A stretch of 64,000 nt of DNA, taken from NCBI RefSeq assembly GCF_900093605.1, contig NZ_FLYE01000048.1:1-64000 (forward strand), read 5' to 3'. This DNA is from Candidatus Terasakiella magnetica. Its GTDB lineage: Bacteria > Pseudomonadota > Alphaproteobacteria > Rhodospirillales > Terasakiellaceae. A program made the position numbers and the translations under genes. Under the pieces are notes generated by a model, which ran no database searches, was not told the origin of the DNA, and worked only from the letters and a program-made list of their open reading frames with translations. Shown here piece by piece: positions 55,269-64,000 of the stretch; the first letter of the stretch is position 1; each line of letters starts with the position of its first letter.

Positions 55269-57767
55269 ATGTCCAACAATAGTGAAGTCCTCATCCATTG
55301 GAACCATGCCTTTGATTTAGGCGTTGAACAACTTGACCAAGACCACCAAAATTTAGTCGAGCTGATTAATCAGCTTGATCAATTGGTTAAAACCAATGCG
55401 CCTCATTCAGACATTTTGCAGCTCCTTGAACAAACCGAGCGCGATCTTATTACGCATTTCACCCATGAAAATGAATATATCCGCAAAGCTCAAAGCGGCA
55501 AAGAAGCTGAAAACCACTTAAAATTCCATGACGTCACGTTAGAGTATTTGGCAAAAATTATTTTGCAGTTTCGAGAAGACCCTGAATCTATCTCTGCAAA
55601 AGACCTGCTGAATTATCTCCATGGCTGGATTATTGACCATATCATCAATCAAGATCATAAAATGCGTGATGATCTGGAACGCAAAGGCATCATCCAATCT
55701 GACCTTGCTGAAGAATCAGCCATCGCACGCTTTCTTGATAATTTCCGTTTGCGCTCACGTATCGCAGCCCTTGCTCTTTTCCCGCTCATTGCCCTGCTAT
55801 TTTTTGCCGGTGATGCGGTTTTGGAAAAACGTGCAACCGTTGCTGAAATGGAAAAGATTGAACAGCTTTCCACCATGGCGGGAACCTTCTCAACACTGGT
55901 GCATGAATTGCAAAAAGAACGCGGGGCTTCGGCTGGTTTCCTTGCTTCAAAAGGAATGCTATTTGGCGATAAAGTCATTGCCCAGCGCAAAAATACAGAT
56001 GAGAAAAATCAACCTGTTCCCGACGCCCTAAAACTTGGCGAGACTTTAGGGCTTAAGGCTGAGATTGCAGCTATTAAAGAGCTGTTGAACAAGCTGCCTG
56101 AAATGCGCAAGAAAGTCTCAGCTCAAGAAATTACAGTGGCCCAAGAAGTCGGCTATTATTCAGCCCTGAACTCTTCCCTGCTCAATTCCATTGCGGCCAT
56201 GTCTAAAATTTCAAACGACCTTGGCATGTCTAACCGTATCTCAACCTTTGTAAACTTCTTACAAAGTAAAGAGCGCGCAGGCATTGAACGGGCTAAAGGC
56301 TCAGCTGGTTATGGCACCAATATTTTCTCACCTGCCCTATTAAAAGACTTTGTCAGCCTAATCGCCATTCAGGACACTTATATGAATGTTGCCAAGTCTT
56401 TTGCCACGCCTAAGACATTGGCCTATATGGCTGAAACCATTTCGGGCAAAGCCATCAGCGATGTTGATGAAATGCGCAAAATCGCCATTGCCAGCCCCAC
56501 AACCAAAGACCTTAAAGGCATTACGGGTCCACAGTGGTTTGATACCATCACCAAAAAGATCAACCTGCTAAAGAAAACTGAAAACTATATGGCCAAGACC
56601 TTGAAGGATACGGCTAAAAAGGTTCGCCTTTCTGCCCAGACCGCTTTCATGAGCTTGCTCACCATCACGATCATTATCTCTGGTTTGATCATTGCCTTTG
56701 CCATCATCCTCATCAACAGCGTTGTGAAACCGTTGCGCTCTCTTCGTCATTCTATTGAAAGACTAGAACAGGGTCATACCGAAACCATGATTGCCGGGCG
56801 CCATAAATCTGATGAACTTGGTGAAATGGCCCGCGCCATCCAAAGCTTTAAAGAGACCATCATTCGCCAAAATATGGAACAGGCCAAACAAGGTATTGAA
56901 CAAAGTGTACGTGAGCGCACTAGTGTGCGGCGCTTGAATATTACACAAACCTTCAAAGATGTTGTTGCTAACGCCATTTCAAAAATGGCGGGCGCTGCAG
57001 GTGAGTTGGAACATCACGCCGAGGCCATGTCCGGTGCAACAGAAACATCGCGCAGCCAATCTTCCATGGTGGCCTCTGCCGCCACACAAGCCACCTCCAA
57101 TGTGGAAACGGTCGCTGCTGCAGCAGAAGAGCTTTCCAGCTCCATTCAGGAAATTTCACGACAGGTGGAACATTCTTCAACCATTGCGACGTCTGCCACA
57201 ACATCCGCAGAAGATGCCCAGCAAACCATCCTTGGTTTGGCTGATGGGGCTAATAAAATTGGTCAGGTGGTACAGATGATTACGGACATTGCCGAACAGA
57301 CCAACCTTTTAGCCCTAAACGCAACTATTGAGGCCGCGCGCGCAGGTGAAGCAGGTAAAGGCTTTGCGGTTGTAGCAAGCGAAGTGAAAAACCTTGCCAA
57401 CCAGACCGCCAAGGCAACAGAAGATATCACCGCCCAGATCAATACCATTCAGTCTGACACCCAGCGCGCAGTTGATGCCATTGCAGGGGTAAGCCGCACC
57501 ATTGATGAAATGGCTGAGGTCACCACAAGCGTGAGTGCTGCGGTTGATCAACAAGGCAGCGCCACACAGGAAATCAGCACCAATGTAAATGAGGCGGCAA
57601 CCGGTACACGTGATGTTTCCAACAATATTGAAGGTGTGGCCCAAGCCAATGAAGAAACAGGTCGCATGTCTAATGAAGTTTTCACTTCCGCCAAACAAGT
57701 GGCAGATAATGCAGATGAGCTTCAAAATACGATCAATAATTACTTAAAAGACATGACCTCGGCTTAG
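55269..57767 (+). CDS. Chemoreceptor with hemerythrin and NIT sensor domains
   Basis: 832 residues. Residues 1-135 are a bacteriohemerythrin domain with all seven iron ligands in place: His26, His63/Glu67, His83/His87, His124/Asp129. A membrane helix (about 160-180), a NIT-type periplasmic domain (QLSTMAGTFSTLVHELQKERG onward, to about 440, core L-V-H-E-L-Q-K-E-R-G), a second helix (460-485), HAMP, and an MCP signalling hairpin near 672-710 (EQTNLLALNATIEAARAGE) follow. It should sense oxygen inside the cell and possibly nitrate or nitrite outside, and steer flagella through CheA. No che genes are adjacent. Ribosome site GGGAG. Confidence 0.92.
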   Translation: MSNNSEVLIHWNHAFDLGVEQLDQDHQNLVELINQLDQLVKTNAPHSDILQLLEQTERDLITHFTHENEYIRKAQSGKEAENHLKFHDVTLEYLAKIILQFREDPESISAKDLLNYLHGWIIDHIINQDHKMRDDLERKGIIQSDLAEESAIARFLDNFRLRSRIAALALFPLIALLFFAGDAVLEKRATVAEMEKIEQLSTMAGTFSTLVHELQKERGASAGFLASKGMLFGDKVIAQRKNTDEKNQPVPDALKLGETLGLKAEIAAIKELLNKLPEMRKKVSAQEITVAQEVGYYSALNSSLLNSIAAMSKISNDLGMSNRISTFVNFLQSKERAGIERAKGSAGYGTNIFSPALLKDFVSLIAIQDTYMNVAKSFATPKTLAYMAETISGKAISDVDEMRKIAIASPTTKDLKGITGPQWFDTITKKINLLKKTENYMAKTLKDTAKKVRLSAQTAFMSLLTITIIISGLIIAFAIILINSVVKPLRSLRHSIERLEQGHTETMIAGRHKSDELGEMARAIQSFKETIIRQNMEQAKQGIEQSVRERTSVRRLNITQTFKDVVANAISKMAGAAGELEHHAEAMSGATETSRSQSSMVASAATQATSNVETVAAAAEELSSSIQEISRQVEHSSTIATSATTSAEDAQQTILGLADGANKIGQVVQMITDIAEQTNLLALNATIEAARAGEAGKGFAVVASEVKNLANQTAKATEDITAQINTIQSDTQRAVDAIAGVSRTIDEMAEVTTSVSAAVDQQGSATQEISTNVNEAATGTRDVSNNIEGVAQANEETGRMSNEVFTSAKQVADNADELQNTINNYLKDMTSA

Positions 57768-57792
57768 GGGCAGGACCTAACAAAAAGATCAT

Positions 57793-57838
57793 GCCTGTCT
57801 GGGGATTTATGCCAAACGTTCCAGACAGGCTTCTTTTT
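57793..57838. terminator. Terminator between the chemoreceptor and cca, overlapping cca
   Basis: GCCTGTCTGG (57793-57802) and CCAGACAGGC (57821-57830) form a perfect 10-bp stem, followed by TTCTTTTT. The 3' arm lies inside the last codons of cca. It works for the chemoreceptor; in the other direction ATGATCTTTTT follows, so it may also end cca transcripts. Confidence 0.8.
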
Positions 57839-59015
57839 GCGCTCTACAGCCCTGCTCACACCACCAGTCTTCAATTTCTTTAAGACGCTGGCCTAACTCT
57901 GGCCCCGCTTTTAAGCCCCGATCAATCAGGTCTTGGCCTTTAAGCGGAAAGGCTTGAGGTTCAACCTTCCATGTGGTGATCACATCAAGGCAGGCCTGTT
58001 CGCGCGGGCCTAAACCGCTAAAGCCTTTTTCTGCCCAATAGATAAACAATTGGTCCTCAACAGCCTGCACCCCATAGCGATAAAGCATCTCACGCAGATG
58101 GTTCTCCCCTTTTTGCGGATTAAGCTGTAGCTCAGGACACCTCGCAAGGCGCAAACGTTTGGCTTGAGCTTTAGACAAACGCAAGGTTTTTGCCAATTGC
58201 TCCACATCACCTTGATCAGCACGCACGATAATAGCTAAACGGCGCAACGGGTCTGGGCGCTCTTCAAAGGCGCACATCATTTCTAGAAAATGCAGATCTG
58301 CCACATGGGGAATGATCTTTTCCAGCACGCCCTGCTTCACCATCAAGCGCACCCATTTTGGCGCCTGCGGAGCTTCTAAAAGGCGCAAAATCTCTTGGGC
58401 AATGCGCTCACCCGATAACTGCTTGAGCCCCTCAGCCAGTTTCGCACAGGCTTGTAATCCGGCAGGCTCAGCAGCCCCTTTGCCATAATGGGCTGAAAAT
58501 CTGAAAAAACGCAACAAGCGCAGATAGTCTTCTGCAATGCGTTGTTCAGCCTGTCCGATAAAAAGGACACGGCCCTCTTTTAAATCTTTAAGGCCGTTAA
58601 AAGGATCATACAGTTCGCCATGACGATCAAGGCTAAGCGCATTAAAGGTAAAATCACGCCGCTTGGCATCTTCTAACCAGTCGGTGCTGAAAGACACCAC
58701 CGCGCGCCGCCCATCTGTTGAGATATCAGCGCGCAAGGTGGTGATTTCAAACTGTTGACCTTCATAAATCACCGTCACCGTGCCATGGTCAATGCCTGTT
58801 GGGATGACTTTAATGCCTTCTGCCTGAAAAAGCTTCATGACCGTTTTAGGCAGTTCAGGCGTGGCAATATCGATATCATGCACAGCCTTACCCAATAAGG
58901 CATCGCGCACACATCCACCAATAAAGCGTGCCTCAGTGCCCTTTTGGGCCAGCACGCTTAGTATTTTTTGACAGGCTGGATTTTTAAACCAGTCCTGATC
59001 AGTTATTTTCTTCAT
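57807..59015 (-). CDS. cca: CCA tRNA nucleotidyltransferase
   Basis: Adds or repairs the CCA end of tRNA. 402 residues of the class II nucleotidyltransferase family: GGCVRDALLG (33-42) and the metal Asp pair HDIDIATPE (47, 49), RRDFTFNALSLD, then GQAEQRIAEDYLRLLRFFRF and helical tail. A poly(A) polymerase is the main alternative, but size and motifs favour CCA addition, as is usual in alphaproteobacteria. It overlaps the DUF6111 gene by 17 bases. Confidence 0.9.
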   Translation of the reverse strand: MKKITDQDWFKNPACQKILSVLAQKGTEARFIGGCVRDALLGKAVHDIDIATPELPKTVMKLFQAEGIKVIPTGIDHGTVTVIYEGQQFEITTLRADISTDGRRAVVSFSTDWLEDAKRRDFTFNALSLDRHGELYDPFNGLKDLKEGRVLFIGQAEQRIAEDYLRLLRFFRFSAHYGKGAAEPAGLQACAKLAEGLKQLSGERIAQEILRLLEAPQAPKWVRLMVKQGVLEKIIPHVADLHFLEMMCAFEERPDPLRRLAIIVRADQGDVEQLAKTLRLSKAQAKRLRLARCPELQLNPQKGENHLREMLYRYGVQAVEDQLFIYWAEKGFSGLGPREQACLDVITTWKVEPQAFPLKGQDLIDRGLKAGPELGQRLKEIEDWWCEQGCRAQKEACLERLA

Positions 59016-59286
59016 TATGGATCACATGGCCCGGAACAATTTTACCATCTTTATAGACAGGTGGCTGATAAACCCCACCGGGCTTTTCCCCATCATACTG
59101 GTTGAACGTGACAAGCCCAACCGCAACAAGGGCCAGCCCCGCTGCCAAAAGCTTCAACCACGGCCCCTTAGTCAGGTCAATATGATGTTCTTCAGATTTG
59201 GTTTTCTTATGATACAGCGCCCATAACAGGTAAAGCGCCGTTGGAAAAGCCAAGGGAAAGATATATTGCAGCAGAATTTTAATCAT
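58999..59286 (-). CDS. DUF6111 family small membrane protein
   Basis: 95 residues with two membrane helices (about 4-24 and 45-63) and a hydrophilic tail containing PPVYKDGKIVPGHV. The family is known only in alphaproteobacteria and always near cca and a Nudix gene; function unknown. Overlaps the Nudix gene by 4 bases and cca by 17. Confidence 0.85.
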   Translation of the reverse strand: MIKILLQYIFPLAFPTALYLLWALYHKKTKSEEHHIDLTKGPWLKLLAAGLALVAVGLVTFNQYDGEKPGGVYQPPVYKDGKIVPGHVIHNEENN

Positions 59287-59933
59287 GGGGACACCTCGCC
59301 ATCCAATACATCACATAAGTTTTTCAACATACCCGCCGTTGCCCCCCAGATATAATAATCCTCATAGGGCATGGCCCAGAAATAACGTTTTTGTCCCATA
59401 AAAATACGTGAACATTTTTCATGATTGGATCGATCCAGTAAAAAAGACAGCGGCACTTCAAAGACTTCAGCCACTTCATGGGGGTCCGGCTCTGTGGGAT
59501 AAGGCGCTTCAACCAAGCCAATGATGGGAGTGACGCGAAAGCCCGTGCGTGTGACATAATCATTTAGCCGACCAATGACCTTAATATACTCATGGGGCAG
59601 GCCAACTTCTTCTTCGGTTTCACGAAGGGCTGCATGTTCTGCACTTTCATCTTCTTCCTCAGTATGGCCGCCGGGAAAGCTGATTTGACCGGGGTGATTT
59701 TTAAGATGATCGGTGCGTTTGGTAAAAAGAACTGTTAAGCCCTCTTTGTGCTTAACGATGGGAACAAGAACAGCTGCCGCGCGATTATCCGGTTTGGGAC
59801 GAAAACCATTAAGGTCATGATCGCCGCGTATATCACTGGGGCTTGGATGATAATTTGCTAAAATCTCACACAAGCTTTCTGCGCTTAATCCTCGTCCAGT
59901 TGTCCCAGAGGAAAGAATTCGTTGTTGCTCCAT
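59283..59933 (-). CDS. Nudix hydrolase, CoA pyrophosphatase (NudL-like)
   Basis: 216 residues. The Nudix box runs from Gly88 to about 112 (G-x5-E-x7-R-E-x2-E-E-x-G), preceded by the CoA-pyrophosphatase signature LKNHPGQISFPGG. It probably splits CoA or related dinucleotides. The ATG lies 49 bases inside the upstream DUF1285 gene; a TTG further in is possible but the ATG fits. Operon with DUF1285, DUF6111 and cca. Confidence 0.88.
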   Translation of the reverse strand: MEQQRILSSGTTGRGLSAESLCEILANYHPSPSDIRGDHDLNGFRPKPDNRAAAVLVPIVKHKEGLTVLFTKRTDHLKNHPGQISFPGGHTEEEDESAEHAALRETEEEVGLPHEYIKVIGRLNDYVTRTGFRVTPIIGLVEAPYPTEPDPHEVAEVFEVPLSFLLDRSNHEKCSRIFMGQKRYFWAMPYEDYYIWGATAGMLKNLCDVLDGEVSP

Positions 59934-60427
59934 ACGCCGAAATACACTTCATCATCTATGTTTTTTTCCACACCCCGATTAACCAGTTCGTAAAAAACAG
60001 TGCGGTTAATCTTGGCTTCGATGGGAAATAGCCCCTCACCTGAGCGTAATGTCACATAAGGTGCAGGCTCTCCCGTATGGGGATCATGTTCCACCCTGAT
60101 GGGATTGTCCAGCCCTATAGGTATAACTTCATCAACATTGGTCCTTAAAGACAGCTTTTGTTCACAGCCACATTCACAGGCAAACAGTTCCACCGCAATA
60201 AAAGGCGCATCTTCAACTTGGATGCGGGCTTTTTCCACAGGGGTTTGTAACCAATACTCGCCATATTCATCACGTTTAAGCACACTGGCAAACAGGCAGA
60301 CCAGTTCTTTTCGCCCAATCGGGCCGCCTTCGTGAAACCATGTGCCGTCTTTGGCAATGCGGATATCAATGTCACCGCACATTGGCCCTGCGAGTTGCAT
60401 ATTGTCTTGCGCAAGCGTTATCGTCAT
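59885..60427 (-). CDS. DUF1285 domain protein
   Basis: 180 residues, cytosolic. GTWFHEGGPIGRKELVCLFASVL, with the core F-H-E-G-x-P-I-x-R, is the DUF1285 start, and the central YVTLRSGEGLFPIEAKINR fits. The family fold is known but not its function. First gene of the minus-strand operon with Nudix, DUF6111 and cca; SD GGAGGG before the ATG. Divergent from the MoxR gene. Confidence 0.88.
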   Translation of the reverse strand: MTITLAQDNMQLAGPMCGDIDIRIAKDGTWFHEGGPIGRKELVCLFASVLKRDEYGEYWLQTPVEKARIQVEDAPFIAVELFACECGCEQKLSLRTNVDEVIPIGLDNPIRVEHDPHTGEPAPYVTLRSGEGLFPIEAKINRTVFYELVNRGVEKNIDDEVYFGVWSNNEFFPLGQLDED

Positions 60428-60542
60428 TTCAGCATCCCTCCCCCCGGTTCGCTTTATTTAAAATATTTTGATACGAGATCAAACATAAATGTTTGGCTTT
60501 ATGTCATTTCAATCATATCCTTGTCATACGATCCGGTTTTGA

Positions 60543-60562
60543 TTGCATTTGCTTTGATGCAA
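60543..60562. promoter_or_regulatory. Inverted repeat in the MoxR/DUF1285 divergent region
   Basis: TTGCAT (60543-60548) and ATGCAA (60557-60562) flank an 8-base spacer, 50 bases before the moxR start. A possible operator; nothing else recognisable is in the 185-base gap. Confidence 0.3.
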
Positions 60563-60612
60563 CCATAACCTTCAGATAAGGGCTCCGTTGTGGCAAAACA
60601 AGGATAATTGTT

Positions 60613-61605
60613 GTGAAAGACAATCCAAAGGCAGTTCAGGCACTAGAAGCCTTAAGCAAGCAAATGGAACACATCCATAAAGAGGTAAACGGTATTATCT
60701 TTGGTCAGGACCGTGTAATCGAAGAAACCCTTGTTACCATCTTATCAGGCGGCCACGTGCTTCTCATCGGGCTGCCCGGTCTTGGTAAAACCCGCCTTGT
60801 GGAAACCTTGGGCACCGTGCTTGGCCTTGATGAACGCCGCGTGCAATTTACACCGGATTTAATGCCCAGCGATATTATCGGTTCTGAAATTCTTGATGAA
60901 GATGAAACGGGCAAACGCCATTTTCGTTTTGTTGAAGGCCCGACCTTCTGCCAACTGTTAATGGCTGATGAGATCAACCGCGCCAGCCCGCGCACCCAAT
61001 CAGCTTTGCTTCAAGCCATGCAGGAAAAACGTGTTTCTGTGGCTGGTCATTATCACGACCTGCCCCAACCCTTCCATGTGCTCGCCACCCAAAACCCGCT
61101 GGAACAAGAAGGCACTTATCCGTTGCCCGAAGCCCAGCTTGATCGCTTCTTCATGGAAATCAGCGTGCAATACCCTGAGCGCGATGCAGAGCGTGAAATC
61201 CTGCTTTCCACCACGGGAAGTGAGACCAAAACGCCCAATCGCATCATCACCGCCCAGCAATTGCTTGAAGCCCAAGAACTGGTGCGTGAAATTCCCGTTG
61301 GGGAAAGCGTGCTTGAGGCTATCCTCACCCTTGTTCGCCAAGGCAGGCCGGAAACCTCTGATCTTAAAACCGTCAAACAACATGTGGCATGGGGACCCGG
61401 CCCGCGCGCCAGCCAAGCCCTGATGTCAGGTGTGCGTGCGCGCTGCGTTTTACACCGCAGGCTGAGCCCATCCATTGATGATGTCATCGCCCTTGCCGCC
61501 CCGATTTTGCGCCACCGCATGGCCCTTAATTTTGCTGCGCGCGCAGAAGGCATTTCATTGAGCAAAATCATTGATGAGCTCATTGAGAAAATTGCCAATC
61601 ATTAA
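60613..61605 (+). CDS. MoxR-family AAA+ ATPase
   Basis: 330 residues. Walker A GLPGLGKT (53-60), Walker B LLMADEINRA (Asp119, Glu120), GHYHDLPQPFHVLATQNP (sensor) and the MoxR lid. MoxR ATPases act as chaperones, often with VWA-type partners. GTG start, 8 bases after AAGGA. Eight bases before the DUF58 gene, the usual order of the family. Confidence 0.94.
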   Translation: MKDNPKAVQALEALSKQMEHIHKEVNGIIFGQDRVIEETLVTILSGGHVLLIGLPGLGKTRLVETLGTVLGLDERRVQFTPDLMPSDIIGSEILDEDETGKRHFRFVEGPTFCQLLMADEINRASPRTQSALLQAMQEKRVSVAGHYHDLPQPFHVLATQNPLEQEGTYPLPEAQLDRFFMEISVQYPERDAEREILLSTTGSETKTPNRIITAQQLLEAQELVREIPVGESVLEAILTLVRQGRPETSDLKTVKQHVAWGPGPRASQALMSGVRARCVLHRRLSPSIDDVIALAAPILRHRMALNFAARAEGISLSKIIDELIEKIANH

Positions 61606-61613
61606 GGACAAAT

Positions 61614-62507
61614 ATGGCTAACACCCCTGTCATTCACCAAGCCGAAGAAGCTGCCTCCAGCCTACCGCCCTTATTGGTGGAGGCCGAACGGGTGGCAAAT
61701 ACGGTTGCCCAAGGGGTGCATGGTCGGCGCAAAAAAGGCCAAGGTGATAGTTTCTGGCAATTTCGCCCCTATCAAGTCGGCGAGCCAACCCGCGCCATTG
61801 ATTGGCGCCAATCAGCCAAAACCGAACATCACTTTGTGCGCGAATATGAATGGGAGGCCGCCCAAACGGTTTGGCTATGGTGTGATCCTTCCGCCTCCAT
61901 GAAATATAGCGGTGATGCAGCGCGCCCCGATAAATTGCGCCGTGCTGAAATTCTCACTCTTGCGCTTGCCTCCCTTTTGGTGCGTGGCGGTGAACAAATC
62001 GCCCTGCTTGGCTATGATGCGCCACCGGGCAGAGGGCGCGCAGCCCTTCATCGTCTTGCCAATGTGATGGAAAAAAAGAAAACCCATCAAAGCGAAAGCG
62101 TTGAAAAACTGCAAAGCCTGCCCTCTCATGCCCATCTGCCGCGCCATGCAGAACTCGTGCTGATCGGTGATTTTCTCTCCCCCATGGATGAGATTGAAGA
62201 AGCTCTTAAACTGTATAGCCGCCGCCATGTGCGCGGGCATCTTTTACAAGTGCTGGACCCTGCTGAAGAAAGCCTGCCCTTTGAAGGACGGGTGAATTTT
62301 AAAGGCTTGGAAGAAGAAGGCAGCATCTATTTTGGCAATGTGGCCGCCGTGCGTGAAGAATACCGCGAACGCTTATCTGCGCGCCGTGCAGCTTTAAGCG
62401 AGCTGACCCATTCCCTTGGCTGGGGCTTTCATCGCCATACAACAAACCAGCCTGCTGAGACAGCTTTACTTGCCCTGTTTCTCTCCATTACCCAAGGGGT
62501 GAAATAG
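61614..62507 (+). CDS. DUF58 domain protein
   Basis: 297 residues, no membrane segment. The hallmark FRPYQVGEPTRAIDWRQSAK is followed by a von Willebrand A-like part (WLWCDPSASM with the D-x-S-x-S-like metal site). A partner of MoxR in this cluster, whose members are linked to envelope stress or protein maturation. Its stop TAG shares a base with the GTG start of the next gene (TAGTG). Confidence 0.92.
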   Translation: MANTPVIHQAEEAASSLPPLLVEAERVANTVAQGVHGRRKKGQGDSFWQFRPYQVGEPTRAIDWRQSAKTEHHFVREYEWEAAQTVWLWCDPSASMKYSGDAARPDKLRRAEILTLALASLLVRGGEQIALLGYDAPPGRGRAALHRLANVMEKKKTHQSESVEKLQSLPSHAHLPRHAELVLIGDFLSPMDEIEEALKLYSRRHVRGHLLQVLDPAEESLPFEGRVNFKGLEEEGSIYFGNVAAVREEYRERLSARRAALSELTHSLGWGFHRHTTNQPAETALLALFLSITQGVK

Positions 62508-64000
62508 TGTTAAGTCTGGGCAGTCTTTCTTTTGCAACACCTTGGGCCTTAACGGCACTTTTGCTGCTGCCCCTTTTATGGCAATTGCTTAAGGTCACCC
62601 CGCCCAAACCAACGGTGATTAAATTCCCCGCTGTTCGCATTTTACAGGAACTTTCCACCAAACAGACATTAGCCACCCAAACACCATGGTGGATTTTCCT
62701 GTTGCGTGGTCTGATTGCCCTGTGCTTGATCCTTGCCATGTCCGGGCCAAGCCTGAACCGTGTGGAACAAATCAATAACCTCAATCGTCCCCATATCATC
62801 ATTGTTGATAATGACTGGTCAGTGATGGACCGTTGGGCTGTGCGCAAATCCGAATTGATCAAACATATACGACAGTCTCAAGAAAACCAGCATGGGCTTG
62901 CGCTTATAACCAACACCCAAACAAAGCCCTCTTCCCTGCTTTTAGTTGAAAAAGCACTTGAGCAGGTAGAAACCTTGCGCGCACGTCCTTGGGCTGGAAA
63001 CCGTAAACGCACCCTTGAGCATATAGAAAAAATCATTGCAGGGCTTGACCAAACACCCAAAATAAGCTGGATTTCAAACGGGCTTAAAGAAGGTGAAGAT
63101 GACGATTTTCTAAGCTCGCTTCATGGCTTGGGTGATGTGGATTATATCCATGAAGGCGTGCAGGCCACACCGATCATCATTCAAGATGTTAAACGCAATG
63201 AACAAGGTTTTGACCTCACCTTATTAAGCGCCCCTCTTACTACTGCTCAAAAGGCCAACATCAATATCGTTGATGAAACGGGCAGTATTTTATTTCAGCA
63301 AAACATCAACATTCCTAAAGATCAGGAAAGCACAACAGCCCAGATCAACATACCCAGTGAGCTTAAAAGCCGTGCCTTCCTTATTCGTCTCAGTGGTTAT
63401 ATCAATCCCGCCAGCCAATTTTTAGTGGATGAAAAATGGCGCGATCGCCCCGTTGGTATTTTAAGCAGCCATGAAAAAGACAAGGCCCTGCTGGAACCTG
63501 CCTATTACGTGCGAAAAAGCCTCAAGCCCCATACTTCTATTCGCGAAAGCGGCCTTGAAGACCTGATTAAAAGAAAAACCGCTGTGATTTTTGATGTGGT
63601 CTATACAGCCTTTAGCGCGCGCCAGCAAAAGGCCCTGCAAAGCTGGATGGCACAAGGCGGCATTCTTGTCCGATTTGCCACCAAACGCATGACCTCACAA
63701 GACATGGCTACATATGACCCGCTTTTGCCGGTCCAACTCATGCCCGCCCAGCGCACTTTTGGCGGTGCACTTAGTTGGGGGGAGAAATCAAATCTGGCTG
63801 AATTTCCTGAACACAGCCCCTTTGCCCATATCAAGACCCCTGATGATGTGGCGATTAAAAAGCAGGTTCTTGCAAGGCCCGAAAGCAACCTTGCCCAAAA
63901 AACATGGGCCCATTTAAAAGACGGCACACCGCTTATTACTGCCCAGCAAATTGATAAAGGCTGGAGTGTACTGTTTCATATTAACGCCATTCCAAGCTGG
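62507..64000 (+). CDS. BatA-domain membrane protein of the MoxR cluster, partial
   Basis: 498 codons are visible, open to the right edge. The GTG start overlaps the DUF58 stop (TAGTG). The N-terminus matches the BatA/aerotolerance domain (FATPWALTALLLLPLLWQLL), with two membrane helices (about 10-26 and 63-80) around a short linker. A VWA-like section follows (IIIVDNDWSVMDRW), with Asn in place of the first Ser of the DxSxS metal site. The rest, about 150-498, looks like a class I glutaminase-like or DUF4159-type region (QALQSWMAQGGILVRFA). By family it is a membrane partner of MoxR and DUF58; a full DUF4159 tail probably lies beyond the window. Confidence 0.85.
   Translation, partial: MLSLGSLSFATPWALTALLLLPLLWQLLKVTPPKPTVIKFPAVRILQELSTKQTLATQTPWWIFLLRGLIALCLILAMSGPSLNRVEQINNLNRPHIIIVDNDWSVMDRWAVRKSELIKHIRQSQENQHGLALITNTQTKPSSLLLVEKALEQVETLRARPWAGNRKRTLEHIEKIIAGLDQTPKISWISNGLKEGEDDDFLSSLHGLGDVDYIHEGVQATPIIIQDVKRNEQGFDLTLLSAPLTTAQKANINIVDETGSILFQQNINIPKDQESTTAQINIPSELKSRAFLIRLSGYINPASQFLVDEKWRDRPVGILSSHEKDKALLEPAYYVRKSLKPHTSIRESGLEDLIKRKTAVIFDVVYTAFSARQQKALQSWMAQGGILVRFATKRMTSQDMATYDPLLPVQLMPAQRTFGGALSWGEKSNLAEFPEHSPFAHIKTPDDVAIKKQVLARPESNLAQKTWAHLKDGTPLITAQQIDKGWSVLFHINAIPSW

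Overview
The window is chromosomal DNA of moderate GC from an alphaproteobacterium, most likely a marine, flagellated, free-living member of the Rhodospirillales and relatives. The evidence is gene content and order: DUF6111, DUF3422 and DUF1285 families, a MarR/OmpR pair like PetP-PetR, a MutA/MutB/MeaB set, CbiD-type cobalamin synthesis, PomAB motor proteins and a MoxR/DUF58/BatA cluster. The species cannot be named from the sequence. I see no rRNA, tRNA, CRISPR array, insertion sequence or prophage. Genes are densely packed, with many 1-4 base start/stop overlaps.

Layout. 1-1881: the N-terminal part of a giant acidic repeat adhesin that runs off the left edge. 2060-6269: an acetolactate-synthase-like enzyme, an ArsC/Spx-like protein, an MDR dehydrogenase and a glutathione transferase, then queF. 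6351-8512: tgt and queA, which with queF form a queuosine cluster. 8575-9309: three tiny DsrE-like genes. 9397-12509: a thioredoxin-like ferredoxin and the coupled pabB-pabA-pabC genes. 12515-13519: a secreted EndoU-like nuclease coupled to a small acidic protein, divergent from a YqaE/Pmp3 peptide. 13582-15709: folD, DUF167, yggT and a lipoprotein. 15710-16885: a structured leader with an intrinsic terminator ahead of a PhoH-family ATPase. 17190-22529: B12-dependent methylmalonyl-CoA mutase and its chaperone MeaB. 22571-29991: glycosyltransferase, DUF3422, rRNA methyltransferase, an unknown protein and hrpB. 30209-33534: PomAB stator and a pseudo-receiver/pentapeptide-repeat protein. 33511-37665: an Fe-ADH-like protein, a BaiN/HI0933 flavoprotein, and alanine dehydrogenase with a divergent Lrp regulator. 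37703-41874: NAD-dependent formate dehydrogenase. 41871-45739: a glutaryl-CoA dehydrogenase module with a divergent LysR regulator. 45806-49630: ilvE, MarR, a two-component system and a DUF1127 protein. 49743-55146: cobK, cbiD, cobA and cobB, with a TauE-like membrane protein and SCO1 in between. 55269-57767: a hemerythrin/NIT chemoreceptor. 57807-60427: the cca, DUF6111, Nudix and DUF1285 operon. 60613-64000: MoxR, DUF58 and BatA-like, running off the right edge.

How it fits together. Cobalamin made with the help of cobA/cbiD/cobK/cobB would serve the methylmalonyl-CoA mutase, which MeaB protects. Glutarate (lysine breakdown), alanine and formate modules feed central carbon and NADH. PomAB and the chemoreceptor point to motility steered by oxygen and perhaps nitrate or nitrite. 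A family of short dispersed palindromes related to GTCATNCTGG...CCAGNATCCA sits in at least five intergenic gaps and probably ends transcription.

The observations most worth following up are the phoH leader RNA, the EndoU/small-protein pair, the pseudo-receiver pentapeptide protein behind the stator genes, the DsrE-like triad, the TTCGAA triple repeat before the chemoreceptor, and a formate dehydrogenase subunit that joins NuoE-like and NuoF-like domains.
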